This document shows positions 26,801-36,652 of a stretch of 64,000 nt of DNA, one piece after another (the stretch's first letter is position 1; each line of letters starts with the position of its first letter). Below the pieces are notes generated by a model, which had not been told where the DNA came from, did no database searches, and saw only the letters and a list, made by a program, of their open reading frames with translations. The translations under genes and the position numbers were made by a program. The stretch is from Bordetella genomosp. 4 (GTDB taxonomy: Bacteria > Pseudomonadota > Gammaproteobacteria > Burkholderiales > Burkholderiaceae_B), in assembly GCF_002261185.1 (NCBI RefSeq), contig NZ_NEVQ01000003.1, positions 124,001-188,000 of the forward strand, in the 5' to 3' direction.

Positions 26801-27373
26801 CTACAACATCACCCTCAAATGCTCATCCAAATGCCCCGTAGGCACCACCCTCCACCCACTCTGCGCATACCGCAACCACCGCCCCAATACGAGATGCGTC
26901 AGCAAACTAGCCCGAGCACTGACATCCGTATCAACCGGCAGATCCCCGTTAGTCACCGCAACCCGCAGCGACTGCTTCAACGAAGCTTCAATCCGATCAT
27001 TGATGTGATTGATCCGCTCCTGCAGCCGATTATCCTCAGTCACCAGCGCATCCCCCGTCAGCACGCGCGTCATGCCTTTATTGCGTTCTGAAAACGCCAG
27101 CAGCATCGACACCGTTTTGCGCGCCTGCCCCACACCATGCGGCTCGGCTGCGACGATCTGATTGACCAGCGTGAACAGGCTGACCTCGATGAATTCGATC
27201 AGCCCCTCAAACATCTGCGCCTTGCTCGCAAAATGTCGATACAACGCTGCTTCGGATACCTGCATGCGCGCCGCCAGCGCAGCCGTGGTGATACGTGCCG
27301 CGTGTGGTTGCTCTAGCATTTCTGCCAGGGTTTGCAGGATCTGGGTCTTGCGCTCGCCGGGTTTGCTGGCCAT
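26801..27373 (-). CDS. slmA: Nucleoid occlusion factor SlmA-like TetR protein
   Basis: 190-residue TetR-fold DNA-binding protein. In E. coli, SlmA blocks FtsZ ring assembly over the nucleoid. The helix-turn-helix is at residues 28-50 (TTAALAARMQVSEAALYRHFASKAQMFEGLI), very close to SlmA. Later matches include FSERNKGMTRVLTGDAL and DNRLQERINHI. It is third in the argB-nucleotidase-slmA run, 45 bp after the nucleotidase gene, an order common in Burkholderiales. The palindrome block lies just downstream. Confidence 0.92.
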   Translation of the reverse strand: MASKPGERKTQILQTLAEMLEQPHAARITTAALAARMQVSEAALYRHFASKAQMFEGLIEFIEVSLFTLVNQIVAAEPHGVGQARKTVSMLLAFSERNKGMTRVLTGDALVTEDNRLQERINHINDRIEASLKQSLRVAVTNGDLPVDTDVSARASLLTHLVLGRWLRYAQSGWRVVPTGHLDEHLRVML

Positions 27374-27418
27374 GGCTGACTACAGTTGGTCTGAATCAAG
27401 GAAAAGAATGAATGCCCG

Positions 27419-28167
27419 CTATACCACGCGCAGCGGACGGCGACGGAGCAGTAAATCACTGACCGAGTTTACCCGCAAGTCGACATAGCTCGGACGTTGG
27501 TTGTTGCGGCGTGCGAAAGGCGTGCCCGTGTGATAGACATGGACCGTTCGCAAGCCCACCTGGCGAGCGCCGCGCAGATTGGGCAATGTGTCCTCGACCA
27601 GGACCGCTCGCGACGCAGGCACGCCTTCGTGCGCCAGGACGTACCGTAGCAAGGCAGCAGAAGGCTTGGGACGAAACTCGCCATGCAAGCGCATATGCTC
27701 AATGGCCCACATGCTGTCGAAATGCCGCAAGATGCCCAGGTGCCTCAGCACGTCGCGCGCGTAGTGAAACGGCGCGTTGGTGAGCAGGACCTTGCGCCCG
27801 GGCAACTGACGCAGCTTGCCCGCCAGGCCCGTCTCTGCACGGATCAACGGACGCACGTCAAAGTCGTGACTCAGACGCAGAAAGGCATGAGGATCGACGC
27901 CATGATGGCGCACCATGCCAATGACGGTCGCCCCATAGCGCCGCCAATACTTCGAGCGCAATTGATTGGCCGTGTCGATATCGACATTGAGCGATTCGGC
28001 GACAGCACGGGTCATGCCATGATCGATACGCGGAAAAATCGCGTGTGAGCAATCGTGCAGCGTGTTGTCCAGATCGAACAGCCACAGGCGTTCGGACACG
28101 CCCGTGGCAATGCGGCGCGAGCGGCGCTGGCGCGCCGCGGGCCGCAACAGATAGCGTTGGGCTCGCA

Positions 28168-28168
<1 letters not shown>
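27419..28168 (-). CDS. Pyrimidine 5'-nucleotidase-like HAD hydrolase
   Basis: 249-residue cytosolic HAD phosphatase of the SDT1-like group. Motif I FDLDNTLHDCS is near residues 31-41, motif II LTNAP near 128, and motif III/IV in FRPKPSAALL and VLVEDTLPNLRGA. The start ATG overlaps the argB stop as TGATG, implying translational coupling. The first 25 residues are arginine-rich and precede the enzyme core. Likely substrates are pyrimidine nucleotides by family; not demonstrated here. Confidence 0.85.
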
Positions 28169-29085
<917 letters not shown>

Positions 29086-29301
29086 TCAGAAGGTCAGGAA
29101 AAATGAAAATGCCTGCGCCGGCGCGTAGAAATCGGCGCTGCCAGGGCAAGCATACGGCAGATTGTAGACCGCGCGTATGCCATATATCCAAAACCTATGT
29201 TGTTATGCCCGACAAATAACTGCTATTCAGGTAAATTGAGGGCGTTTTTGCAACGGCCACGGCTCACGAGGCCTGTGATTGTTTACTTTACGAGGTTATT
29301 T

Positions 29302-30087
29302 ATGCGCTTCCCCTTTGTCCGGACGGCCCTGGTGGCCTCTGCATTTTTCCTGGCCGGCGCCGCTCATGCCGAAAAGCTGGTGGTGGGCGCGACACAGGTG
29401 CCGCACGCCGAGATTCTGGAGGTCGTCAAACCCGAGCTGGCCAAAGAAGGCGTGGAATTGGACATCAAGGTGTTCAGCGACTATGTGCAGCCCAATCTGC
29501 AGTTGGCCGATAAAGAACTGGATGCCAATTTTTTCCAGCATCAGCCTTATCTGGATACCTTTAACAAGGATCGCGGTGCGAAACTCGTGGCGGTCGGCCT
29601 GGTGCACGTCGAGCCCTTCGGCGGTTACTCGCGCAAGCTGAAATCGCTGGCCGATTTGCCCTCGGGCGCGACGGTTGCGATCCCGAATGACCCGTCCAAC
29701 AGCGGCCGCGCTTTGTTATTGCTGCAAAAACAGGGCGTGATCAAGCTGAAAGATCCGACCAATATCACGGCGACTCCGCTGGATATTGCCGAAAATCCCA
29801 AAAAATTGCAGTTCCGCGAACTCGAGGCGGCCATCTTGCCGCGTGCACTGGATGACGTGGCGCTGGCGCTGATCAATACCAATTACGCGCTGGAAGCCGG
29901 CCTGGTACCGACCAAGGATGCCCTGTTCATCGAGGGGGCGGATTCGCCCTACGCGAATATCGTGGTCACGCGCGAAGACAACAAGGACGCTCCGGCCATC
30001 AAGAAACTGGTCAACGCGCTGCACACTCCCGCAGTGAAGAAATTCATCGAGGAAAAGTACAAGGGCGCGGTGGTGCCGGCGTTTTAA
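29302..30087 (+). CDS. metQ: D/L-methionine-binding protein MetQ (NlpA family)
   Basis: 261-residue periplasmic binding protein. Signal peptide MRFPFVRTALVASAFFLAGA ends at AHA|EK without a lipobox, unlike lipoprotein MetQ of E. coli. Mature features include GATQVPHAEILE, FSDYVQPNLQLADKELDANFFQH and IPNDPSNSGRALLLLQ, all characteristic of the family. GAGG lies upstream of the ATG. No MetN ATPase or MetI permease gene is near, so it is an orphan that may serve a transporter encoded elsewhere. A strong terminator follows. Confidence 0.93.
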   Translation: MRFPFVRTALVASAFFLAGAAHAEKLVVGATQVPHAEILEVVKPELAKEGVELDIKVFSDYVQPNLQLADKELDANFFQHQPYLDTFNKDRGAKLVAVGLVHVEPFGGYSRKLKSLADLPSGATVAIPNDPSNSGRALLLLQKQGVIKLKDPTNITATPLDIAENPKKLQFRELEAAILPRALDDVALALINTNYALEAGLVPTKDALFIEGADSPYANIVVTREDNKDAPAIKKLVNALHTPAVKKFIEEKYKGAVVPAF

Positions 30088-30147
30088 GCCGTACCAGATA
30101 TCCAGGCTTGCCCATGAGGGCGGGCTGAGGATGGCGCAGCGGTAAAA

Positions 30148-30179
30148 AGCCGAACCGGGATTCCGGTTCGGCTTTTTTT
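30148..30179 (+). terminator. Rho-independent terminator after metQ
   Basis: AGCCGAACCGG-gatt-CCGGTTCGGCT is a perfect 11-bp stem followed by at least six T. It insulates the metQ gene from the following catabolic operon. A-run on the left makes it potentially bidirectional. Confidence 0.93.
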
Positions 30180-30218
30180 ATGTGTTGTTATCGCATGAAA
30201 TTACGGGTTTTCCCTTAT

Positions 30219-30234
30219 TTGCATACGTATGCAA
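30219..30234. promoter_or_regulatory. LacI-type operator candidate O1
   Basis: TTGCATACGTATGCAA is a perfect 16-bp palindrome with a central CG, the classic look of LacI/GalR-family operators. It lies 55 bp before the operon whose third gene encodes a LacI regulator. Confidence 0.7.
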
Positions 30235-30272
30235 GGCGTCGAAAGTGCAGCCACTTTATGGATTCACTGACC

Positions 30273-30288
30273 TTTGCAGGGATGCAAA
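30273..30288. promoter_or_regulatory. LacI-type operator candidate O2 overlapping the ribosome site
   Basis: TTTGCA-GGGA-TGCAAA shares half-sites TTGCA/TGCAA with O1 but has four bases between instead of six. It covers the AGGGA ribosome-binding site of the first gene, so binding there could also block transcription start or elongation. Confidence 0.5.
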
Positions 30289-30289
30289 C

Positions 30290-31615
30290 ATGATTCGCTA
30301 TTTGAAGCGTGGCAGGACCGCTGCCGTAAAAACGGATGACGACGCCAAAGTCCGAGCGACGGTCGAAGGCATCATCCGAGACATCGAGGCGCGTGGCGAC
30401 GAGGCGGTGCGGGAATACAGCCGCAAGTTCGATCAATGGGATCCCGCAGATTTTCGTTTGTCGCGCGCCGAAATCGAGGCGGCTCGCAAACAGCTGTCTG
30501 ATCGGGAAATCGAGGACATCGCGTTCGCGCAAACTCAGGTGCGCAATTTCGCGCAGATACAGCGCGACTCGATGCGTGAAGTCGAAGTCGAAACGTATCC
30601 GGGAGTGGTGCTGGGCCACAAGCACGTGCCCATGAATGCGGTCGGATGTTATATCCCGGGCGGCAAGTATCCGCTGCTCGCCTCGGCGCACATGAGCGTG
30701 CTGACCGCAAAGGTCGCGGGCGTAAAACGTATCGTGTCGACGGCGCCGCCTTATCAAGGTCAGCCGCATCCCGCCATCGTGACGGCCATGGACATGGCTG
30801 GTGCAGACGAGATCCTGGTGCTGGGCGGTGTGCAGGCGGTGGTGGCCATGGCAGTCGGGACGCCCAGCGTGGCGCCTGTGGATATGCTGGTCGGGCCCGG
30901 CAACATGTTTGTGGCCGAGGCAAAGCGCCAACTGTATGGCCGTGTGGGCATCGATCTGTTTGCGGGTCCGACGGAAACGCTGGTGATCGCCGATGACAGC
31001 GTCGACGGCGAATTGTGTGCTGTCGATCTGTTGGGCCAGGCCGAACACGGACCGACTTCGCCCGCGGTGCTGCTGACAAACAGCGAGCAACTGGCACGCG
31101 ACACGATGGCCGAGATCGAGCGGCAATTGGCGATTCTGCCGACGGCGGGCATTGCCGCGGTTTCATGGGCGGATTGCGGCGAGGTCATCGTCTGCGACAG
31201 CTATGAAGAAATGCTGCAGGTGGCTGACGAGATTGCCTCCGAGCATGTGCAGGTCATGACGCGCGATCCGGACTATTTCCTTAACAACATGACCAACTAC
31301 GGCGCGCTGTTCCTCGGGCCGCGCACCAATGTGAGCTTTGGCGACAAGGTGATTGGCACCAATCACACGCTGCCGACCAATCGCAATGCGCGTTATACGG
31401 GTGGCTTGTGGGTAGGCAAGTTCCTGAAGACCTGCACCTATCAACGCGTGTTGACGGACGAGGCCAGCGCCACCATGGGAGCATATTGCTCGCGCTTGTG
31501 CCATATGGAAAATTTCGCCGGGCACGGCGAGCAGGCCAACATCCGCGTGCGCCGCTATGGTAATCGTCCCGATTTGCCGTGGTATCAACCGGTCGACGCC
31601 GAGGCGGACGCATGA
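30290..31615 (+). CDS. HisD-family dehydrogenase, catabolic paralogue (HpsN-like)
   Basis: 441-residue NAD-dependent, zinc-type dehydrogenase of the histidinol dehydrogenase fold. Motifs include [27 protein letters not shown], the metal-site [17 protein letters not shown] and a C-terminal [13 protein letters not shown]. The genes around it are catabolic, not his genes, and the sequence resembles sulfopropanediol dehydrogenase HpsN, which oxidises an alcohol to a carboxylate in two steps. The substrate here is unknown. The start at 30290 follows AGGGA; an earlier in-frame start at 30182 would overlap O1 and is rejected. ATGA overlap with the next gene. Confidence 0.88.
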   Translation: MIRYLKRGRTAAVKTDDDAKVRATVEGIIRDIEARGDEAVREYSRKFDQWDPADFRLSRAEIEAARKQLSDREIEDIAFAQTQVRNFAQIQRDSMREVEVETYPGVVLGHKHVPMNAVGCYIPGGKYPLLASAHMSVLTAKVAGVKRIVSTAPPYQGQPHPAIVTAMDMAGADEILVLGGVQAVVAMAVGTPSVAPVDMLVGPGNMFVAEAKRQLYGRVGIDLFAGPTETLVIADDSVDGELCAVDLLGQAEHGPTSPAVLLTNSEQLARDTMAEIERQLAILPTAGIAAVSWADCGEVIVCDSYEEMLQVADEIASEHVQVMTRDPDYFLNNMTNYGALFLGPRTNVSFGDKVIGTNHTLPTNRNARYTGGLWVGKFLKTCTYQRVLTDEASATMGAYCSRLCHMENFAGHGEQANIRVRRYGNRPDLPWYQPVDAEADA

Positions 31616-32379
31616 TTGCCTTGCCCAAAGGCCCCGATTTTCGTGTGGACGGGCGCCGCGCGCTGGTCACGGGCGGCAGCGGCGGGATCGGGCTGGCGGC
31701 GGCGGCCGCGCTGGGGCGTGCCGGTGCGCACGTGACGGTAGCGGCGCGGCGTGAGCCTGAGTTGATGCAGGTGTGCGAGGCGCTGCGCGCCGAGGGTATC
31801 GCCTGCGCGCCCATGGTGCTGGACGTGACGGACGCGGCCGCGGTAGACCATGCGATCGAACAGGGTGAGCCCTTCGATATCCTGGTGAACAACGCCGGGA
31901 TGAATCGCCCCAAGCCTCTGGTCGAACAACCCGTCGAGGATATCGACGCCGTGCTCGATCTCAATGTGAAGGCCGCCTTTTATACCAGCCGTGCAGTCGC
32001 GCGCCGTTTATTGAAATCAGGATTGGCGGGGTCCATCATCAATGTCTCATCCCAGATGGGACATGTGGGAAGCCCGCGCCGCACCCTGTACTGTGCCAGT
32101 AAACACGCCCTGGAAGGGATGACGCGTGCGTTGGCATGGGAGCTGGGCGGCGCGAATATCCGCGTGAACACGGTATGTCCGACGTTCATTGAAACGCCGA
32201 TGACTGCAGGCATGCTGCAGGAGCCCGGTTTCCGTGATTGGATCTGTGCACGTAACGCATTGGGACGCGTCGGCCGGCTGGAAGAGGTGATGGGAGCCAT
32301 CGTCTTTCTGGCCAGTGATGCATCCAGCCTGATGACAGGCAGTGCGTTGATGTTGGATGCAGGATGGACCGCCGCATGA
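31612..32379 (+). CDS. SDR-family dehydrogenase of the catabolic operon
   Basis: 255-residue NAD(P)-dependent oxidoreductase. It has the cofactor motif TGGSGGIG near residue 20, NNAG near 93 and the intact catalytic site S...YCASK near 145-162, unlike the SDR at 8457. It resembles gluconate-5-dehydrogenase-type sugar or polyol dehydrogenases. Its ATG overlaps the stop of the HisD-like gene (ATGA) and its own stop overlaps the LacI start, indicating tight translational coupling. Confidence 0.9.
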   Translation: MIALPKGPDFRVDGRRALVTGGSGGIGLAAAAALGRAGAHVTVAARREPELMQVCEALRAEGIACAPMVLDVTDAAAVDHAIEQGEPFDILVNNAGMNRPKPLVEQPVEDIDAVLDLNVKAAFYTSRAVARRLLKSGLAGSIINVSSQMGHVGSPRRTLYCASKHALEGMTRALAWELGGANIRVNTVCPTFIETPMTAGMLQEPGFRDWICARNALGRVGRLEEVMGAIVFLASDASSLMTGSALMLDAGWTAA

Positions 32380-33407
32380 AAACCGCACCTCGTGCCCAGG
32401 ATGTCGCCGATCTGGCGCAGGTGTCGCAGTCCGCGGTGAGCCGCACCTTTACGCCCGGGGCCAGCGTGTCAGAGGAAACGCGGCGCAAGGTGCTGGCCGC
32501 GGCGCAGAGGCTGGGCTATCGGCCCAATGCCTTGGCGCGCAGTCTGATTACGCGCCGCAGCCGTATCGTAGCGCTGGTGATGAGCTATCTCGAAAACCAG
32601 TTTTACCCGCTGGTCATCGAAAAGCTTTCGCAAAAATTGCAGAAAGAGGGCTATCACGTCTTGATGTTCATTGCCGAGGTCGACGAGGCCGCGGACGGCG
32701 TGTTGGCAGAGATTTTGCAATATCAAGTCGATGGCATCGTGATGGCCTCGGCCATGCTGTCGTCTAACGTCGCGCAGAGTTGTGCCGAGGTCGGCGTACC
32801 GGTGGTGCAGTTCAACCGGGTATCCATTCTGGGTGGGCTGGCTCGGCATGCCAGCAGCTCAGTGACTTCGGACAACTATGCTGGAGGCGCCAAGGTCGCG
32901 CGGCTGCTGGTTGAACGGGGGTATCGTCGCTTTGGTTATCTCGCCGGGCTCGAGGATTCGTCTACCAGCATCGAGCGGGAGCGTGGTTATCGCGATACGT
33001 TGCAGCAACTGGGGCACGATGTCGGTTACCGCGAGGTGGGGCACTACAACTTTGACCTTGCGCAGGCCGCAGTGCGTCGCATGTTTGCGGGTGATGCTCG
33101 TCCCGATGCTTTGTTCGCAGGCAACGATCATATGGCCATTGCGGCCTTGGACGTGCTGCGCCAGGAGATTGGCTTGCGCATCCCCGAGGACGTCGCTGTG
33201 GTCGGGTTTGACGACGTCCCCCAGGCGGCTTGGGGAGCATATCAATTGACGACCGTGCGCCAACAAGTCGAGCCCATGGTCGATGCCACCGTCAGCTTGC
33301 TGCGTGAACAGATGCAGGCCGAGCTGCGGCCGCGCGACGTGGTCGTGCCTTGCGATCTCATAGAGCGTGCGACCGTCAGATCGAAACCGAAACACAACAA
33401 CCTTTAA
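32376..33407 (+). CDS. LacI-family transcriptional regulator
   Basis: 343-residue sugar-responsive regulator. The helix-turn-helix is at residues 8-27 (AQDVADLAQVSQSAVSRTF) followed by the hinge region SLITRRSRIVALVMSYL, then a periplasmic-binding-protein-like domain with the usual FAGNDHMAI and VGFDDVPQAAW. The start at 32376 overlaps the SDR stop (ATGA); an in-frame ATG four codons upstream is possible. It sits inside the operon it probably controls through the palindromes at 30219 and 30273. Confidence 0.92.
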   Translation: MKTAPRAQDVADLAQVSQSAVSRTFTPGASVSEETRRKVLAAAQRLGYRPNALARSLITRRSRIVALVMSYLENQFYPLVIEKLSQKLQKEGYHVLMFIAEVDEAADGVLAEILQYQVDGIVMASAMLSSNVAQSCAEVGVPVVQFNRVSILGGLARHASSSVTSDNYAGGAKVARLLVERGYRRFGYLAGLEDSSTSIERERGYRDTLQQLGHDVGYREVGHYNFDLAQAAVRRMFAGDARPDALFAGNDHMAIAALDVLRQEIGLRIPEDVAVVGFDDVPQAAWGAYQLTTVRQQVEPMVDATVSLLREQMQAELRPRDVVVPCDLIERATVRSKPKHNNL

Positions 33408-33450
33408 CGGCGTGTATTGAACACGCCGACAATGATTTGCAGGAGACAAT

Positions 33451-34515
33451 ATGATCAGCCGTTTTTTCGTTGCCGGACAGTTTCAAAACAAAAGCACCCG
33501 CTTGGGGCGCAGCAGGCCGAGGGCGCAGCGCGGGGGCTTTCTCGTTCGCGCCTTGATTGCATTGGCGACCATGGGGAGCGTTGTTCCGGTGGCCCAGGCC
33601 CAGACGAATGACACCGCCTGGCCCACCAAAAGCATTCGATACATTGTGCCGTTCTCGCCGGGCGGGGTATCCGATGGCGTGGCCAGATTGATGGCGGAAC
33701 AATTGAGCGCGCGGCTGGGGCAGTCGGTGATCGTCGAGAACAAACCAGGCGTGTCAGGGCTGGTTGGCACACAGCAGGCGGCTCGTGCCGAGCCGGATGG
33801 CTACACCCTGGTGGGTGGCACGATCACGACACATGCAGTCAATCCGTTCTTCATCAAGTCGCCTGGCTACGATCCGGTGAAGGATTTCACGCCGGTTGCG
33901 CTGGTGGGGATGGTCAGCAATGCGCTGGTGGTGCGTGCCGACAGTCCGTTCAACTCGGTACAGCAGATCATCGATGCCGCGCGCGCGCAGCCGGACAGTT
34001 TGACTTACGGCACGGCGGGCGCAGGGACTTCGCAGCATTTGTCGGGCCAGTTGTTCCAGTCCATCTCGGACACGCGCCTGCGTCAGATCATCTACAAAGG
34101 CGGGTCGCAAGCCATGGTGGATTTGATCGGCGGGCAAATCGATATGGTGTTTGAGACGGTCGCCGCGGCTCGTCCCATGATCGATGCGAAACGCGTCAAG
34201 GTATTGGGCGTCACCTCGGCACAGCCTTTGGCAGATTTGCCTGGGGTCAAGCCATTGGCCGAACTCGGGCTGCCGGGTTTTGAGATGCAGTCCTGGCAGG
34301 GTATCTTTGCACCTGCAGGAACACCCGCGCCCATCGTAGACCGGCTGGCGCGCGAGATAGCGGAAATTGTGAAGACACCGCAGGTGCATGCCAAATTGAT
34401 GACGCTGGGCGTCGCGCCGGATGGCCGGGATTCGGCTGCATTTTCGCAATTCCAGCGCAGTGAAATGGAAAAATGGGGCAAAGTGATCAAGGATGCGGGT
34501 ATTCAAGCCGATTGA
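33451..34515 (+). CDS. Tripartite tricarboxylate transporter solute-binding protein (Bug family)
   Basis: 354-residue periplasmic binding protein. Mature part shows the Bug signatures WPTKSIRYIVPFSPGGVSD, VENKPGVSG, YGTAGAGTSQH and DLIGGQIDMVF. No TctA/TctB membrane genes are beside it, as is common for Bug proteins. The signal peptide is odd: after MISRFF come about 24 residues (7-30) encoded by a family-2 repeat, then the hydrophobic core VRALIALATMGSVVPVAQA. AGGAG just before the ATG supports this start, and no alternative ATG precedes the core. It is fourth in the catabolic operon and likely imports its substrate. Confidence 0.9.
   Translation: MISRFFVAGQFQNKSTRLGRSRPRAQRGGFLVRALIALATMGSVVPVAQAQTNDTAWPTKSIRYIVPFSPGGVSDGVARLMAEQLSARLGQSVIVENKPGVSGLVGTQQAARAEPDGYTLVGGTITTHAVNPFFIKSPGYDPVKDFTPVALVGMVSNALVVRADSPFNSVQQIIDAARAQPDSLTYGTAGAGTSQHLSGQLFQSISDTRLRQIIYKGGSQAMVDLIGGQIDMVFETVAAARPMIDAKRVKVLGVTSAQPLADLPGVKPLAELGLPGFEMQSWQGIFAPAGTPAPIVDRLAREIAEIVKTPQVHAKLMTLGVAPDGRDSAAFSQFQRSEMEKWGKVIKDAGIQAD
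33470..33541 (-). repeat. Family 2 repeat copy inside the Bug gene's signal-peptide region
   Basis: Read on the minus strand: AAAGCCCCCGCGCTGCG...CTCGGCCTGCTG...GCTTTTGTTTTG...GTCCGGCAAC, matching the copy at 51173-51256 over its length. It supplies codons for residues about 7-30 of the binding protein. Its terminator-like hairpin points against the gene and so should not stop its transcription. Confidence 0.8.
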
Positions 34516-34544
34516 TCACATATCGCTGTATTTGGAGACAGGTA

Positions 34545-35330
34545 ATGACTGATGCGCGTTTTCCCCTGGACGGCCGCTTGCCCGCCATGCTGCGCAGTGG
34601 CAAGCCTCTACGAGGCCTGTTCAATGGCCTGCCCAGCCCGGCCATTGTTGAGATGTGCGCCTATGCGGGCTTTGATTTCATCATTCTGGACAACGAGCAC
34701 GGCAGTGCGGATTTCGGGATGACGGAACACATGCTGCGCGCGGCGCGTGCCACCGGTATCGTGCCCATCGTGCGTTGCTTTGAACCAGACCTGCCGCGCA
34801 TCCTGGACATGGGGGCCAGTGCGGTGCAGATACCCATGGTCGAGAGTGTTGCGCAGGCGCAGCGTCTGGCGGACATGATTCACTATCCGCCAGTGGGCCG
34901 GCGCGGCAGCGCATTCAGCACGCGTGCCGCAGGCTACGGCGCGTTCGGCGGGGCCGGGCATACCCAACGCAGCAATGACGGCATTGGATTCATTGCCATG
35001 ATCGAAACCCCGCAGGCTATTGCCGTCGCAGGAGAGATCGCTGCAGTGGATGGCGTAGACGCGGTGTTTATCGGCCCGAACGATCTGGCCCATGCCATGG
35101 GATACGGCAGCGACTGGAATGCTGCACCCGTGCAGCAGGCCATCGAGCAGGGGCTGAAGGCGATTGCCTCGGCAGGAAAGTGTCCGGGCATCATCGCATT
35201 GACGCCCGCCGACGAGGAAAAGTACGGCGCCCTGGGGGCACGCTATTTTGCCAATGTGTCGACCAGCATCATTACCAAGGCGCTGGCGCAGGCGGCATCG
35301 GGCGGCAAAGAGGCCCAGTTGCGATACTGA
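34545..35330 (+). CDS. HpcH/HpaI-family aldolase
   Basis: 261-residue class II (metal-dependent) aldolase predicted to cleave a 2-keto-3-deoxy acid to pyruvate plus an aldehyde. Signatures are GLFNGLPSPAIVEM, the DNEHG stretch near residue 51, VQIPMVES with the metal-binding Glu near 100, and FIGPNDLAHAMG. GGAGA precedes the ATG at 34545. As last gene of the operon it would follow the oxidation steps of the HisD-like and SDR enzymes; no dehydratase gene is present to make the usual keto-deoxy substrate, so the route is incomplete here. Confidence 0.9.
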   Translation: MTDARFPLDGRLPAMLRSGKPLRGLFNGLPSPAIVEMCAYAGFDFIILDNEHGSADFGMTEHMLRAARATGIVPIVRCFEPDLPRILDMGASAVQIPMVESVAQAQRLADMIHYPPVGRRGSAFSTRAAGYGAFGGAGHTQRSNDGIGFIAMIETPQAIAVAGEIAAVDGVDAVFIGPNDLAHAMGYGSDWNAAPVQQAIEQGLKAIASAGKCPGIIALTPADEEKYGALGARYFANVSTSIITKALAQAASGGKEAQLRY

Positions 35331-35339
35331 TCGCTGCGA

Positions 35340-35834
35340 TCAGCCGGTTGCCAAGGCTCTTTCCAGCGTGGCGTGAAATTCCGCCACGTCGTAGTCGCCC
35401 AGATAGCGTTTGATGATGTGTCCTTCCTTGTCGATCAGGAACGCCGTGGGGGTGAGCTTGACGTCGCCAAAGGCGCGCGCGAGTTCGCCTTTGGTGTCCA
35501 GTGCCACCGGGAAGGGCAGCTTGCGCGTTTCGGCGTAGTTCAAGACGTAATTGGGCGGATCGTAGCTCATGGCCACGGCCACGGCTTCATAGCCTTTCGG
35601 AGCGTATTTCTTGTACGTCTCGATGGCGCCCGGCATTTGCTTGACGCAGGTGACGCAGCTCGTGGCCCAGAATTTCACCAGCACGACCTTGCCGCGCAGG
35701 TCTTGCATGCTGAACGTTTTGCCTTCGAGCGTTGTAAAAGCCACATCAGGCGCGGTCGGGGCCGGGCGCCACACGAACCAGGCGCCGATGCCGGCCGCCA
35801 CCAGGACGGCCAGGGTGAGAACGATTTTCTTCAT
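35340..35834 (-). CDS. TlpA/ResA-like thioredoxin-fold protein
   Basis: 164-residue membrane-anchored periplasmic thiol-disulfide oxidoreductase. N-terminal anchor MKKIVLTLAVLVAAGIGAWF, then the thioredoxin domain with active site CVTC near residue 60 (KFWATSCVTCVKQMP) and the cis-Pro region KLTPTAFLI. Such proteins reduce periplasmic disulfides, for example in cytochrome c maturation. Convergent with the aldolase gene (9 bp apart) and followed by dolP on its upstream side. Confidence 0.9.
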   Translation of the reverse strand: MKKIVLTLAVLVAAGIGAWFVWRPAPTAPDVAFTTLEGKTFSMQDLRGKVVLVKFWATSCVTCVKQMPGAIETYKKYAPKGYEAVAVAMSYDPPNYVLNYAETRKLPFPVALDTKGELARAFGDVKLTPTAFLIDKEGHIIKRYLGDYDVAEFHATLERALATG

Positions 35835-35914
35835 CTTGTGCCTCGAAAAACCGCGGCATTCATACCGAGGAAAAAAGGGCGTAGCCGCAAGGCGGCCGGG
35901 TTGGTCTATTTGGT

Positions 35915-36652
35915 TTATTTGATCGGCATGAGTTCGACACCGCCCCCGGTATTGCCGCTGCCGGACTCGATGGGGGCGTGGGTTTGCGAGGACGTGCCGG
36001 ACGACGAGGTATTACTCGACTTGGCGTTGCTCTGCCCGGACAGGCGCAGGGCTTCTTCGCGGCTGATGGTTTCGAAGATTTTGACGACTTTGGTCACGCC
36101 GCTGACTGTCGAGGCGGCATTGGCGGCGTAGTCGCCTTCGGCTTCGGTGACCAGGCCCATCATGTACACCACGCCGCGATCCGTCGTGATGTCAATCGTG
36201 GCAGACGGTACATACTTGGTGTTGATCAACTGGGTTTTGACTTTGGACGTCAGCCAGGTGTCGTTCGAGCGGGTGCTAAACGGCGCTGCGGGCCCAATAT
36301 TGAGCTGATTGACCACTTTCTTGACGTGCTGGATGCTCTGGGCAATGGACGTGGCCTGGGCTTTGGCTTCTGCAGAGGGGACATCCCCCGTCAATAACAA
36401 CACATTGTTGTAGGACAGTGCATTGACCCTAGCGCTGTCGCCCAGTTTGTCGCCGATCTGCTTTTCGGCCTTGAACTCGATGTTTTTATCCTCGAGCTGA
36501 GCGCCGGAGGTGCGCCGATCCGTGATGACGACCGCCGTGGTGGCCGCCGCGCCGCCCACGATCAGTGGAGCGCAGGCCGAAAGGGAAACCGCCGCAGTGG
36601 CGATCATGGCAGCCAGAAGCAGGGGGCGAGCAACCTTTTGAGTGTCCAACAT
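35915..36652 (-). CDS. dolP: BON-domain outer-membrane lipoprotein DolP (YraP)
   Basis: 245-residue lipoprotein of the outer-membrane inner leaflet, important for envelope integrity in E. coli. The lipobox is LSAC near residues 24-27. Two BON domains follow (about residues 60-125 and 130-200; VNALSYNNVLLLTGDV and IDITTDRGVVYMMGLV). The C-terminus is a Ser/Gly-rich tail not found in the E. coli protein. Its start overlaps the diaA stop (TAATG), and the yraN-diaA-dolP order is the same as in E. coli. Confidence 0.92.
   Translation of the reverse strand: MLDTQKVARPLLLAAMIATAAVSLSACAPLIVGGAAATTAVVITDRRTSGAQLEDKNIEFKAEKQIGDKLGDSARVNALSYNNVLLLTGDVPSAEAKAQATSIAQSIQHVKKVVNQLNIGPAAPFSTRSNDTWLTSKVKTQLINTKYVPSATIDITTDRGVVYMMGLVTEAEGDYAANAASTVSGVTKVVKIFETISREEALRLSGQSNAKSSNTSSSGTSSQTHAPIESGSGNTGGGVELMPIK

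Noticed and set aside
30290-31615. Histidine-biosynthesis hisD
   Set aside because: Neighbouring genes are catabolic and regulatory, no his gene is present, and the sequence is nearer to the HpsN-type paralogues.
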